Source: an uncultured Ruminococcus sp. (GTDB lineage: Bacteria; Bacillota; Clostridia; Oscillospirales; Ruminococcaceae). Taken from it: a stretch of 55,991 nt of DNA. Of the stretch, positions 25,573 through 33,593 are shown one piece after another. Position 1 is the stretch's first letter. The number at the start of each line of letters is the position of its first letter. Location: positions 1 through 55,991 of the forward strand of contig CALGTV010000013.1 in assembly GCA_937902395.1 (NCBI GenBank), read 5' to 3'. A model generated the notes under the pieces. It was not told the origin of the DNA. It saw nothing but the letters and a program-made list of their open reading frames with translations, and searched no databases. The position numbers and the translations under genes are program-made.

Positions 25573-27429
25573 ATGAATAACGACAAAAAAGAATATATTA
25601 TCGCTCTGGCAGGCAATCCAAACGTCGGAAAATCCACAGTATTCAACGCCCTCACAGGACTGAATCAGCACACGGGAAACTGGGCTGGCAAAACTGTCTC
25701 CTGCGCCGAGGGACATTTTGAATTTGAGGGGCTGAGCCTCACTCTTGCTGATATCCCAGGCGCATATTCCCTCCGTGCCGCCTCCGCAGAGGAGGAAGTC
25801 GCTCGTCAGTTCATACTTTCAGGCAAAGCCGACTGTGCCGTTGTGGTATGCGATGCCACCTGCCTTGAACGCAACCTCTACCTTGCATTACAGATAGCCG
25901 AAGCCGTTCCAAAAACAATTCTATGCGTCAATCTCATTGATGAAGCAGAAAAGAAAGGTTACAAAATCGACAAAGATAAATTAAGCGAATTAACAGGAGT
26001 TCCCGTTGTTTTCACTTCTGCAAGGAGCAACCTCGGACTTGACGACTTGTGCCATGCCATAAAAGATATTTTAATTTCAAAGGATTTTCCTGAAAAATCC
26101 ATGGAATTTGACACAGCAGAGGAAAACGGCATTGACCGCATTGCCGAAAAAGCCGCTGAAATAGCCGCACAATCAGTCACCTGCACCGAAGATATTCCAC
26201 ATAAGACCGACCGCCGCCTTGACAGAATTTTTCTGCGAAAATCAACAGGAATCCCCATAATGCTCCTGCTTTTTGGTATAATAATGTGGATAACAGCAGT
26301 AGGAGCAAATTACCCCTCAGAACTGCTGAGCAATCTGCTTTTTTCTCTGGGAGATAAAATGTCGGAGGGACTTTTCAGCATAGGCGCGCCTCCATGGGTG
26401 GAAAGTCTGCTGATTCAAGGAATATACAAGGTACTTGCGTGGGTTGTTTCTGTCATGCTGCCGCCTATGGCAATATTTTTCCCACTTTTCACATTACTGG
26501 AGGATTTCGGCTATCTGCCGCGAATCGCCTTTAATCTCGACCGCTGTTTCAAATGCTCAGGAGCTTGCGGAAAGCAGGCAATAACCATGGCAATGGGGCT
26601 TGGCTGTAATGCCTGCGGAGTTACAGGATGCAGTGTGATTGATTCGCCGCGGGAAAGGCTTATAGCCATTCTGACGAATAATTTCACCATATGCAACGGC
26701 AGATTCCCCACTGTTATCGCTATTATATCCATGTTTTTTGTTACAGTTGGGGGAATCAGCGGTACATTTTTGTCTGGAGCGGCACTTCTTGCCACTCTGA
26801 TTTTTTGCGTTATAATGACGCTTCTTGTATCTTTTCTGCTGTCAAGGACAATACTTAAAGGCACTCCCTCGTCATACACTCTGGAATTACCGCCCTACCG
26901 CAAACCGCAGATATGCCGTGTACTCGTCCGTTCACTTCTTGACAGGACAATTTTTGTTCTTGGAAGAGCCTGTACAGCCGCAATTCCTTGCGGACTTTTA
27001 ATATGGATTGGCGCAAATATAGAAATTGGCGGAAACACGATTTTGTCGATTATTTCCGATTTTCTCGACCCATTCGGACAGCTTCTTGGACTTGACGGCG
27101 TAATAATCATGGCATTTATATTCGGCTTCCCTGCAAATGAAATTGTTGTGCCGATTATACTCATGGCATATCTCTCTCAGGGAAGTCTTGTAGAAATGGG
27201 CGATACAGCGTCCCTTAGGGAGCTTCTCACCGCTAACGGCTGGACAATGCAGACAGCAGTAAGTATGCTTATTATGACTGTATGCCATTTCCCCTGTGCC
27301 ACTACCTGCCTTACTATTAAAAAGGAAACAGGCAGTCTTAAATGGACATTGCTAAGCATGGCTTTGCCCACAGCTGTGGGAATACTGTTATGTATGGGAC
27401 TAAATATTTTCGCAAATATCTTGACATAA
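25573..27429 (+). CDS. feoB: FeoB-family ferrous iron transporter
   Basis: 618 residues. The N-terminal G domain has G1 GNPNVGKST, G2 region GLNQHTGNWAGKTV, G3 DIPGAYSL and G4 NLIDE; the helical GDI region follows (~160-210), then about eight membrane helices with the two Gate regions (LEDFGYLPRIAFNLDRCFKC and GFPANEIVVPIILM). It imports ferrous iron driven by GTP. It is shorter than E. coli FeoB and no FeoA gene is adjacent. The first Gate is unusually Cys-rich (CFKCSGACGKQ, GCNACGVTGC). AAAGGAGG precedes the ATG. Confidence 0.9.
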   Translation: MNNDKKEYIIALAGNPNVGKSTVFNALTGLNQHTGNWAGKTVSCAEGHFEFEGLSLTLADIPGAYSLRAASAEEEVARQFILSGKADCAVVVCDATCLERNLYLALQIAEAVPKTILCVNLIDEAEKKGYKIDKDKLSELTGVPVVFTSARSNLGLDDLCHAIKDILISKDFPEKSMEFDTAEENGIDRIAEKAAEIAAQSVTCTEDIPHKTDRRLDRIFLRKSTGIPIMLLLFGIIMWITAVGANYPSELLSNLLFSLGDKMSEGLFSIGAPPWVESLLIQGIYKVLAWVVSVMLPPMAIFFPLFTLLEDFGYLPRIAFNLDRCFKCSGACGKQAITMAMGLGCNACGVTGCSVIDSPRERLIAILTNNFTICNGRFPTVIAIISMFFVTVGGISGTFLSGAALLATLIFCVIMTLLVSFLLSRTILKGTPSSYTLELPPYRKPQICRVLVRSLLDRTIFVLGRACTAAIPCGLLIWIGANIEIGGNTILSIISDFLDPFGQLLGLDGVIIMAFIFGFPANEIVVPIILMAYLSQGSLVEMGDTASLRELLTANGWTMQTAVSMLIMTVCHFPCATTCLTIKKETGSLKWTLLSMALPTAVGILLCMGLNIFANILT

Positions 27430-27450
27430 TCCACCTATACATGCTATACT
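27421..27450 (+). promoter_or_regulatory. sigma-A promoter of ymdB, overlapping the feoB stop
   Basis: TTGACA (27421-27426), 18-base spacer, TATACT (27445-27450). The -35 element contains the feoB termination region, so the next gene can be expressed separately. Confidence 0.65.
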
Positions 27451-27477
27451 TGTCTTATCAGGAAAGGATGTGCCAAT

Positions 27478-28251
27478 TTGAAAAATTTATTGTTCATCGG
27501 CGATGTTGTAGGCGAATCAGGTTGTAAATTTCTCCGCTCTAAACTCCGAAATATCAAGCAGGATTACAAAATAGACATAACTGTTGTAAACGGCGAAAAC
27601 TCCGCACAAGGAAACGGTATTACTCCAAATTCCGCTGATAGTCTCATAAATGCAGGGGCGGATATAATTACTACGGGAAACCATGTTTTCCGCAGAAAAG
27701 AAATATTCCCCGTTCTTGAATCTTCGGATTATATAATTCGTCCTGCCAATTATCCCGACGGCAGAGCATACGGAAAAGGACTGTGTATTCTGGACATGGG
27801 CTGTTATTCTGTTGCTGTTGTAAATCTCATGGGTACAGCATTTATGGAACCTCTTGACAATCCATTTTCTGTAATTGATGAGATACTCAAAGAAATCGAC
27901 ACACCTAATATTTTTGTTGATTTTCATGGCGAAGCGACCTCAGAAAAAAAGGCTATGGGACACTATCTCACAGGTAAAGTTACGGGAGTTTTCGGCACTC
28001 ATACCCACGTTCAGACTGCTGATGAAGCCATTCTTGGCAGTCATACAGCTTATATCACTGATGTGGGAATGACAGGTCCTGAAAATTCATGTCTCGGTGT
28101 TGATTCCAAGCTTGTGATAGATAAATTCCGTTTTCATATGCCCGTCAGATTCAAGGAGGCAGATTCACCCTGTTTCCTCTGCGGTATAGTTGTATCATTT
28201 GATGAAAAATCAGGTGTGGCTAAAAGCATCGAAAGAATTATTATACGATGA
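27478..28251 (+). CDS. ymdB: YmdB-like metallophosphoesterase (TIGR00282)
   Basis: 257 residues starting at a TTG behind AGGAAAGGATG. Metal-binding motifs are GDVVGESG, NGENSAQGNGIT, TTGNHVF and GTHTHVQTAD, in the order of the YmdB calcineurin-like family. In Bacillus the enzyme hydrolyses cyclic nucleotides and affects sporulation and biofilm choice. Its neighbour spoVS keeps the usual clostridial pairing. Length is standard. Confidence 0.93.
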   Translation: MKNLLFIGDVVGESGCKFLRSKLRNIKQDYKIDITVVNGENSAQGNGITPNSADSLINAGADIITTGNHVFRRKEIFPVLESSDYIIRPANYPDGRAYGKGLCILDMGCYSVAVVNLMGTAFMEPLDNPFSVIDEILKEIDTPNIFVDFHGEATSEKKAMGHYLTGKVTGVFGTHTHVQTADEAILGSHTAYITDVGMTGPENSCLGVDSKLVIDKFRFHMPVRFKEADSPCFLCGIVVSFDEKSGVAKSIERIIIR

Positions 28252-28348
28252 TTTTTGAATGTCTGATAATCCACGCAAGTTTATTAAAAAACAGAAAAAT
28301 TGTTAAAAATGCACAAAAATTCTTGTAAAAAAAGGTTAGGTTCATATA

Positions 28349-28377
28349 TTGAAATCTTATTTGAATTGTGTTATAAT
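28349..28377 (+). promoter_or_regulatory. promoter of spoVS
   Basis: TTGAAA (28349-28354), 17 bases, extended -10 TGTTATAAT (28369-28377). Just downstream AGTTGA-TATATT-TCAACT (28391-28408) is a short dyad in the leader that could be an operator or hairpin. Confidence 0.7.
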
Positions 28378-28456
28378 AATTGTAGAAAATAGTTGATATA
28401 TTTCAACTTTTTCTCACATCACATTATTTAACATTATTTTAACAGGAGGATCTACT

Positions 28457-28717
28457 ATGGAAATTTTAAAAGTATCATCCCATTCAACACCCAATTCAGT
28501 TGCAGGAGCTATTGCAGGAGTTATCAGAGAGCATAAGTCTGTAGAAGTTCAGGTTGTGGGCGCAGGTGCTGCAAATCAGGCTATTAAGGCTATTGCTATT
28601 GCAAGAGGCTATCTCGCACCTATCGGCATTGATCTTATTTGTATCCCTGCTTTCGCTAATATTCAGATTGAGGGCGAAGACAGAACTGCTATGAAGCTTA
28701 TCTGTGAACAGCGCTAA
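28457..28717 (+). CDS. spoVS: stage V sporulation protein S
   Basis: An 86-residue protein almost invariant in the family (MEILKVSSHSTPNSVAGAIAG, VVGAGAANQAIKAIAIARGYLAP, FANIQIEGEDRTAMKLI). SpoVS is a small dimeric regulator with an Alba-like fold needed for coat assembly in Bacillus and also kept in non-sporing clostridia. It follows ymdB, with AGGAGG before the ATG, its own promoter and its own terminator. Confidence 0.96.
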   Translation: MEILKVSSHSTPNSVAGAIAGVIREHKSVEVQVVGAGAANQAIKAIAIARGYLAPIGIDLICIPAFANIQIEGEDRTAMKLICEQR

Positions 28718-28744
28718 GCTGCGGAAGATAACCGATTAACTGAG

Positions 28745-28770
28745 ATGCGGTGAGTATTTTCTCACCGCAT
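28745..28770 (+). terminator. intrinsic terminator of spoVS
   Basis: A perfect 10-bp stem ATGCGGTGAG / CTCACCGCAT with a 6-base loop is followed by TTTTG. Confidence 0.9.
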
Positions 28771-28825
28771 TTTGTCATTTAGCAAATTGATAAAATGTTT
28801 AATAAATCATCACAGGAGAAATTAT

Positions 28826-29746
28826 ATGAATATTGAAGTAAACAGAATAAATAAAGGTATCTGCGGAAACCCCGAAAAATACACAGTAGAAACAAACAAT
28901 ATATTTGAATATCAGCTTAAAGAAATCGCTGAGAAAATCGCGTCAAACAGCGAAAACAGACCTGTTATACTCCTTGCAGGGCCCTCAGGTTCGGGCAAGA
29001 CTACCACAGCTTTTATGCTTACGAAAATGCTTCGTGAGCTGGGCTGCAACAGCCACACGCTGTCAATGGATAACTATTTCAAATCCCTTACACCTGAGGA
29101 AAAAGCACTTGCGGCAAAGGGCGAAATGGATTTAGAGTCCCCTGACCGCATCGATAAAGAACTTCTCAACAAGCAGATTGAAGATATCGAAAACTGCGTT
29201 CCCATAGAGATTCCCAAGTATGATTTTGCGGAATCCAGACGTTCCGACGAGACAACGGCTTTTGAAAGAAAAAAGGGCGAGGTCGTGATTTTCGAGGGCA
29301 TACACGCCCTTAATCCCGATGTTATTACAGTTCCCGAAAACAGACTTTGCAAGCTTTATGTCAGCGTCCGCACGCGTATCACAACAGAGGGTATTGTGCT
29401 GAATCCTGCGAAAATCCGCCTTATGCGCCGCATGATACGTGACAGAAATTTCCGCAAACGCAGTCTCGCTGAAACTATGAATATGTTCAAGAGCGTTGAA
29501 GCAGGCGAAAACAAGTATATCATGCCTTATAAGCATCGTTCAGATTATGATATCGACACATTTATGGCTTATGAAATGAGCGTATACAAGTACAATCTGC
29601 TCGACGATTTAAGAGGAATGTCTGATATTTCTGAGCTTGCCGATGTTATCGAGGTAATGACGGCACTTGCACCTCTTGACAATGAATTTGTACCGAAAGA
29701 TTCTCTTATACGTGAGTTTATCGGCAAGGGAGAGTTTAAGTATTAA
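28826..29746 (+). CDS. uridine-kinase-like P-loop kinase
   Basis: The ATG at 28826 is chosen because CAGGAGA precedes it; the product is 306 residues. It has Walker A GPSGSGKTTTA, LSMDNYFKSLTPEEKA, the ESPDRIDKELLN helix, VIFEGIHALNPDV and the lid RLMRRMIRDRNFRKRSLAETMNMFKSVEAGE. This matches the uridine kinase/phosphoribulokinase family, specifically the kinase half of clostridial threonyl-tRNA-synthetase-TGS/uridine kinase fusions; the TGS half is absent here. The substrate cannot be fixed from sequence alone. Confidence 0.85.
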   Translation: MNIEVNRINKGICGNPEKYTVETNNIFEYQLKEIAEKIASNSENRPVILLAGPSGSGKTTTAFMLTKMLRELGCNSHTLSMDNYFKSLTPEEKALAAKGEMDLESPDRIDKELLNKQIEDIENCVPIEIPKYDFAESRRSDETTAFERKKGEVVIFEGIHALNPDVITVPENRLCKLYVSVRTRITTEGIVLNPAKIRLMRRMIRDRNFRKRSLAETMNMFKSVEAGENKYIMPYKHRSDYDIDTFMAYEMSVYKYNLLDDLRGMSDISELADVIEVMTALAPLDNEFVPKDSLIREFIGKGEFKY

Positions 29747-29776
29747 TTCGTAATTTGTAATTATACAGGTGTTAAA

Positions 29777-30940
29777 ATGAATGATATAAAATTAAATAAC
29801 GAGCAAGCTTTGAAAGATTTTTTGCTTGATATAGAGTGTCTTGAGGAACTTGCTCCATGGATTTCAAAATCAAATATTTTTGATATTCTGAAAATATCAA
29901 AAAAAGAAATCAAACATAGCAATATGCTTGGCTGGTTGTTTAACGCAACAGAAAGTCATGGAATGGGAGATAAATTCATATCTCTTTTTATGCAGACTTT
30001 AGTTTCGACTAATCAGATTCCAAATACGAGAATTTTAGATTATCTATTGCTTGATTTCTACAGTTTTTCTGTTTACAGAGAACAGAAAAACATAGACATT
30101 CTTCTTGTATCTCACAAGGAAAAAATCACAATCGCTATAGAAAATAAAGTTTTTTCTCACGAACATGACAATCAGCTTAATCGTTATAGAAAACAATTAG
30201 AAGAAACATATCCCGATTATCAGCGTATTTACATATATCTGACACCCGACGGTGAAAGTCCAAGCGACAATGTCAATTGGTACATTTTTACATATAGCGA
30301 TATAGCTGATATATTAGAGCAAATAAATAATAATTGCAATTTAAATGCAGAAACAGATTTGTTAATTCAGAATTACATAACGATAATCAGGAGGGATATT
30401 GTGGAAGATAAACAGTTAATTGAAATTTGCAATAAAATCTACAACAAGCACAGGCAGGCTCTCGATTTGATAATAAAAAATGCAAACATCGGAGCTTCGA
30501 ATATATATACAGCTATTACAAACACACTTCAAAAATTATCACAAGAAGGGAAAATCATATATAATGAAGAATGGGGTGTTCAATTCGGTACTAAAAGAAT
30601 GTACGAAATGCTCCCATCACTTGACGAGCCTATAAGTGCTTGGAGAACGGAAGATATATATACGTACTTGTTCAGATTGGAAGCTGAAAAATTTTATCTC
30701 TTTTTTGAGATAACAGGCGTTAATATTCCGGATGAACAAAAAGCAACAATGGAAAAAATGATAGATATTCTTAAACCCAATTCAAATAAAACTGATTTCA
30801 AATGGAAAAGACTATACAAAACAGGTTGGTTTGACCTTTCAAATTCAAGCGACTTTGAAATTGAAGCAGAAAAAGCCGTTAGACAAGCTGTTGATGAAAT
30901 GCTTGCTATGGAGAACAGACTTTTTTCAGAATTAAAATAA
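29777..30940 (+). CDS. PD-(D/E)XK nuclease-superfamily protein
   Basis: 387 residues, AT-rich coding. The N-terminal helical part (EIKHSNMLGWLFNATESHGMG) leads to a nuclease core: Glu102 (YREQKN), Asp107 (NIDILL), the E-x-K pair Glu122/Lys124 (IAIENKV) and Gln133 (HDNQLNRY). This order matches the PD-(D/E)XK_4-type family of stand-alone bacterial proteins, some of which are linked to phage defence or mobile DNA. The C-terminal ~170 residues have no motif I recognise. Its low GC and the flanking repeat-like words suggest acquisition. It has its own start context but no clear ribosome site (AGGTGTTAAA ATG). Confidence 0.75.
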   Translation: MNDIKLNNEQALKDFLLDIECLEELAPWISKSNIFDILKISKKEIKHSNMLGWLFNATESHGMGDKFISLFMQTLVSTNQIPNTRILDYLLLDFYSFSVYREQKNIDILLVSHKEKITIAIENKVFSHEHDNQLNRYRKQLEETYPDYQRIYIYLTPDGESPSDNVNWYIFTYSDIADILEQINNNCNLNAETDLLIQNYITIIRRDIVEDKQLIEICNKIYNKHRQALDLIIKNANIGASNIYTAITNTLQKLSQEGKIIYNEEWGVQFGTKRMYEMLPSLDEPISAWRTEDIYTYLFRLEAEKFYLFFEITGVNIPDEQKATMEKMIDILKPNSNKTDFKWKRLYKTGWFDLSNSSDFEIEAEKAVRQAVDEMLAMENRLFSELK

Positions 30941-30949
30941 ATTCTCCTA

Positions 30950-30966
30950 CTACAAGCTAACAGCTA
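30950..30966. repeat. short AGCTAACAGCT repeat word
   Basis: TACAAGCTAACAGCTATTT after the nuclease gene shares the AGCTAAnAGCT word of the repeats at 19281-19349 and 23294-23440. Confidence 0.35.
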
Positions 30967-31016
30967 TTTCAACAAAAACAGGTAAAAAATCCCATGAGCA
31001 TTATAAAAAATCCCAC

Positions 31017-31045
31017 TTGCACCAAGCGGAAAATGGTGCTATAAT
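31017..31045 (+). promoter_or_regulatory. sigma-A promoter of the ECF S-component
   Basis: TTGCAC (31017-31022), 17 bases, TATAAT (31040-31045). The -10 element lies in the left arm of the 42-bp palindrome. Confidence 0.65.
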
Positions 31046-31080
31046 AAGTTTAACTTATTTATAAGTTAAACTTATTATAG
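31039..31080. promoter_or_regulatory. 42-bp perfect palindrome, probable operator
   Basis: Two 20-base arms (31039-31058 and 31061-31080) are exact reverse complements around TT. The core half-sites are AAGTTTAACTT and AAGTTAAACTT. The palindrome covers the -10 and the likely start of transcription and ends at the GGAGG ribosome site, so a bound repressor would block initiation. Because the expected start falls inside it, a DNA operator is likelier than an RNA hairpin. Confidence 0.75.
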
Positions 31081-31091
31081 GAGGAATTTTT

Positions 31092-31631
31092 ATGTCAGCC
31101 ACAGCTACTCATTCAAGAACCGAAAAACTGCGCCGTATAACTGCCGCAGGTCTTTTTGCCGCGCTTGTTTACGTTTTTACTGCCTACCTCCACATTCCTA
31201 CAGGAGCAGGCTATACCCACGCAGGCGACGGGCTTATATACCTCGCAGCTTGTATCCTCCCCACTCCCTACGCAATGGCGACAGGAGCAATAGGCGGAGC
31301 ATTAGCAGACGGGCTCACAGGCTATCCTGTCTGGATTCCCGCAACTGTTATAATAAAGGCAGTTACTGCCGCATTTTTCAGCAATAAGAGCGAAAAAATA
31401 CTGAATCTCAGAAATCTCCTTGCGATTATCCCCTCAGGAATTCTCTGCATTGCAGGCTACAGCATTTACGAGGGAGTTGTTATGGCAGGCGGATTTTCAA
31501 TGTCAGCTCTGACAGCCGCATTTACTCAGACACCGTCATATCTGGTGCAAATCGGCACAAGCTCACTGTTATTCGTTGCTGCAGCGCTTTTCCTTGACCG
31601 CGTAGGATTTAAAAAGAAAATCAGATTATAA
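31092..31631 (+). CDS. ECF transporter S component
   Basis: A 179-residue integral membrane protein with about six helices. The segments AAGLFAALVYVFTAYLHIP, HAGDGLIYLAACILPTPYAMATGAIGGALADGL and YPVWIPATVIIKAVTAAFFSNKS match the PF07155-like group of vitamin-specific S components. It should use the shared EcfA1-A2-T module encoded at 16750-19264. The vitamin is unknown. The 42-bp palindrome upstream implies tight repression, probably by the level of its own substrate. Confidence 0.85.
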   Translation: MSATATHSRTEKLRRITAAGLFAALVYVFTAYLHIPTGAGYTHAGDGLIYLAACILPTPYAMATGAIGGALADGLTGYPVWIPATVIIKAVTAAFFSNKSEKILNLRNLLAIIPSGILCIAGYSIYEGVVMAGGFSMSALTAAFTQTPSYLVQIGTSSLLFVAAALFLDRVGFKKKIRL

Positions 31632-31640
31632 TGAATTATT

Positions 31641-31668
31641 ATGGGCGTTTTTATGCGCCCATTTCTTT
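31641..31668 (+). terminator. intrinsic terminator after the ECF S-component
   Basis: ATGGGCG (31641-31647) pairs with CGCCCAT (31656-31662), and TTCTTTT follows. Confidence 0.75.
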
Positions 31669-31692
31669 TGCAATGAAAAAATCCGCAAAATA

Positions 31693-31722
31693 TTGACAAA
31701 TATGCATTTCATGTGATATAAT
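31693..31722 (+). promoter_or_regulatory. sigma-A promoter of prfB
   Basis: TTGACA (31693-31698), 18 bases, extended -10 TGATATAAT ending at 31722. Confidence 0.85.
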
Positions 31723-31765
31723 AACAATGTATGCAGAAACGGCTATTATAGAAAGGAAAATTGAT

Positions 31766-32884
31766 ATGATACTTCTTGACGAACTGAGACTTGAACTGGT
31801 AGGCTGCCGCAAGGAAATGGAGGAGCTTGCAGATGTTCTCAGCATAAAGGCTTCTAAGGAGCGTATTGAGGAACTCAATGCTGAAACAGCTAAGGACGGA
31901 TTCTGGGACGACCTTGAAAATTCTCAGAAAGTTTTACAGGAAACTAAGGCTTTAGAGCGGAAAATCGAGAAATTCAACAAGCTTAACGGTCAGCTTGAGG
32001 ACGTTATAACTCTCATTGAACTCTCAATCGAGGAGGAGGACGAAAGCTCCGTTGAGGAAATCAAGGCTGAGGCTGAGGATTTCAAGAAAAAGCTGGAGGA
32101 AGAAAAGCTCTCCACACTGCTTACAGGCGAATACGATAACTCCAACGCTATCCTCACTTTCCACGCAGGTGCAGGCGGTACAGAGGCACAGGACTGGACT
32201 GAAATGCTCTACCGTATGTACAATATGTGGGCTGAACGCCACGATTATAAAGTCACTCTCATGGACTACCTTGACGGCGATGACGCAGGTGTTAAATCCG
32301 CGTCAATACTCATTGAGGGCGAAAATGCCTACGGCTATATGAAATCGGAATCAGGAGTTCACCGTCTTGTGCGAATCTCTCCCTTTGATTCATCAGGCAG
32401 ACGTCACACATCATTTGCGGCTCTTGAAGTTATGCCCGAAATTGATGATTCAATTGAGGTTGATATCCGCCCCGAAGATCTCGAAATGGAGGTTTACCGT
32501 TCCAGCGGCGCAGGCGGTCAGAAGGTAAACAAGACCAGTTCCGCTGTACGTCTTATTCATAAGCCTACAGGAATTGTTGTATCTTGTCAGACACAGCGAA
32601 GCCAGTATCAGAATAAGGACTACGCTATGAAAATGCTCCGTTCAAAGCTTATTGAAATCAAAGAACGTGAGCATCTTGAAAAAATTGAGGATATCAAGGG
32701 CGTTCAGAATCAGATTGCGTGGGGAAGCCAGATTCGTTCCTATGTATTCATGCCCTATACCCTCGCTAAAGACCACAGAACAGGCTTTGAAAACGGAAAT
32801 ATTCAGGCTGTAATGGACGGCGATATTGACGGATTTATCAACGCTTATCTGAAATCCCTTTCACACGGCACGTTAAACAAGTAA
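31766..32884 (+). CDS. prfB: peptide chain release factor 2
   Basis: The ATG at 31766 is chosen for GAAAGGAAAA upstream; 372 residues. The SPF tripeptide that reads UGA and UAA stop codons is at 205-207, and the GGQ that enters the peptidyl-transferase centre at 250-252. The N-terminal coiled-coil domain is complete. The frame runs without interruption through the region where many prfB genes have an in-frame UGA and +1 frameshift, so the autoregulatory frameshift is absent here. It has a near-consensus promoter. Confidence 0.96.
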   Translation: MILLDELRLELVGCRKEMEELADVLSIKASKERIEELNAETAKDGFWDDLENSQKVLQETKALERKIEKFNKLNGQLEDVITLIELSIEEEDESSVEEIKAEAEDFKKKLEEEKLSTLLTGEYDNSNAILTFHAGAGGTEAQDWTEMLYRMYNMWAERHDYKVTLMDYLDGDDAGVKSASILIEGENAYGYMKSESGVHRLVRISPFDSSGRRHTSFAALEVMPEIDDSIEVDIRPEDLEMEVYRSSGAGGQKVNKTSSAVRLIHKPTGIVVSCQTQRSQYQNKDYAMKMLRSKLIEIKEREHLEKIEDIKGVQNQIAWGSQIRSYVFMPYTLAKDHRTGFENGNIQAVMDGDIDGFINAYLKSLSHGTLNK

Positions 32885-32896
32885 TCGGGTGATAGT

Positions 32897-33529
32897 ATGA
32901 AAAATATCTTTGTAAAATCAGCAGCTGCTTTAATGGCAGTATTCACTCTTACAGGCTGTACTGTAAGCGAATATCAGTACGATTCTACAGGCGCAGGCAC
33001 AGGAGCTACCTATTCTATAAATATTGTGGATAAATCGGAGGTTACAGAAGCCACCGCAGTACAGGCTACAGATGCTCCTGCGGCTGAGGAAACTGCCGCA
33101 CCTGTTGTTGAAGCTACTGAAGCCCCTGCAATTGAGGAAACTGTTCCCGTTGAGGAAGCAACAGAGGCAGTCACAGATATGTTTGTAGTAGATATTACAG
33201 AGCCCTTTGTTGAGGAGCACATTGAATCAACATATCCCGACAGCTACGTTGAATACTACTTCCGTTCACAAAGTCAGCTTGACCAGCATTTTTCAAAGCA
33301 TGGATATGAGTTTGACGGTGATTTCAATTATGAAACAGCTGAGGACTACGAAAACGGTGCAAGCGACGTTATAAACAATCCCAATGCTCTGTACAAAACC
33401 GAAGCAGAGGACGGCGACCATGTGTATTATATCGAGGCAACAAACGAATTTGTAGTGCTCTCCACAGACGGATATATCAGAACATATTTCCGCCCAAATG
33501 CTGGGATTGATTATTTTAATCGTCAATAA
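32897..33529 (+). CDS. lipoprotein with BECR-toxin-like C-terminal domain
   Basis: 210 residues, 12 bases after prfB. A lipoprotein signal ends in LTGC (Cys21). Residues ~48-100 are a low-complexity Ala/Glu/Thr/Pro linker. Residues ~115-210 carry LDQHFSKHGYEF, NYETAEDYENGASDVINNPNALYKT, VYYIEATNEFVVLSTDGYIRTYFRP and a final YFNRQ. The HF.KHG.EF ... NEF.V.S..G.IRTYFKP pattern is the one found at the C-termini of polymorphic and contact-dependent toxins with a Barnase/EndoU/ColicinE5/RelE-like (BECR) nuclease fold. Here it is tethered outside the membrane, so the role may be different. I see no immunity-like gene next to it. Confidence 0.65.
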   Translation: MKNIFVKSAAALMAVFTLTGCTVSEYQYDSTGAGTGATYSINIVDKSEVTEATAVQATDAPAAEETAAPVVEATEAPAIEETVPVEEATEAVTDMFVVDITEPFVEEHIESTYPDSYVEYYFRSQSQLDQHFSKHGYEFDGDFNYETAEDYENGASDVINNPNALYKTEAEDGDHVYYIEATNEFVVLSTDGYIRTYFRPNAGIDYFNRQ

Positions 33530-33558
33530 ATTAATGCGTTATAATTTATCTAAACGGC

Positions 33559-33587
33559 TTGACAAACTGCGGATTTTGGTGTATAAT
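33559..33587 (+). promoter_or_regulatory. sigma-A promoter of the toxI-like RNA
   Basis: Consensus TTGACA (33559-33564), 17 bases, consensus TATAAT (33582-33587). Transcription should start near 33594, just before the repeats. Confidence 0.85.
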
Positions 33588-33593
33588 ATTATT

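Noticed and set aside
31727..31765. Upstream start of prfB at 31727
   Set aside because: It lies almost on the transcription start and lacks a ribosome site; the ATG at 31766 has GAAAGG and begins the normal RF2 N-terminus.
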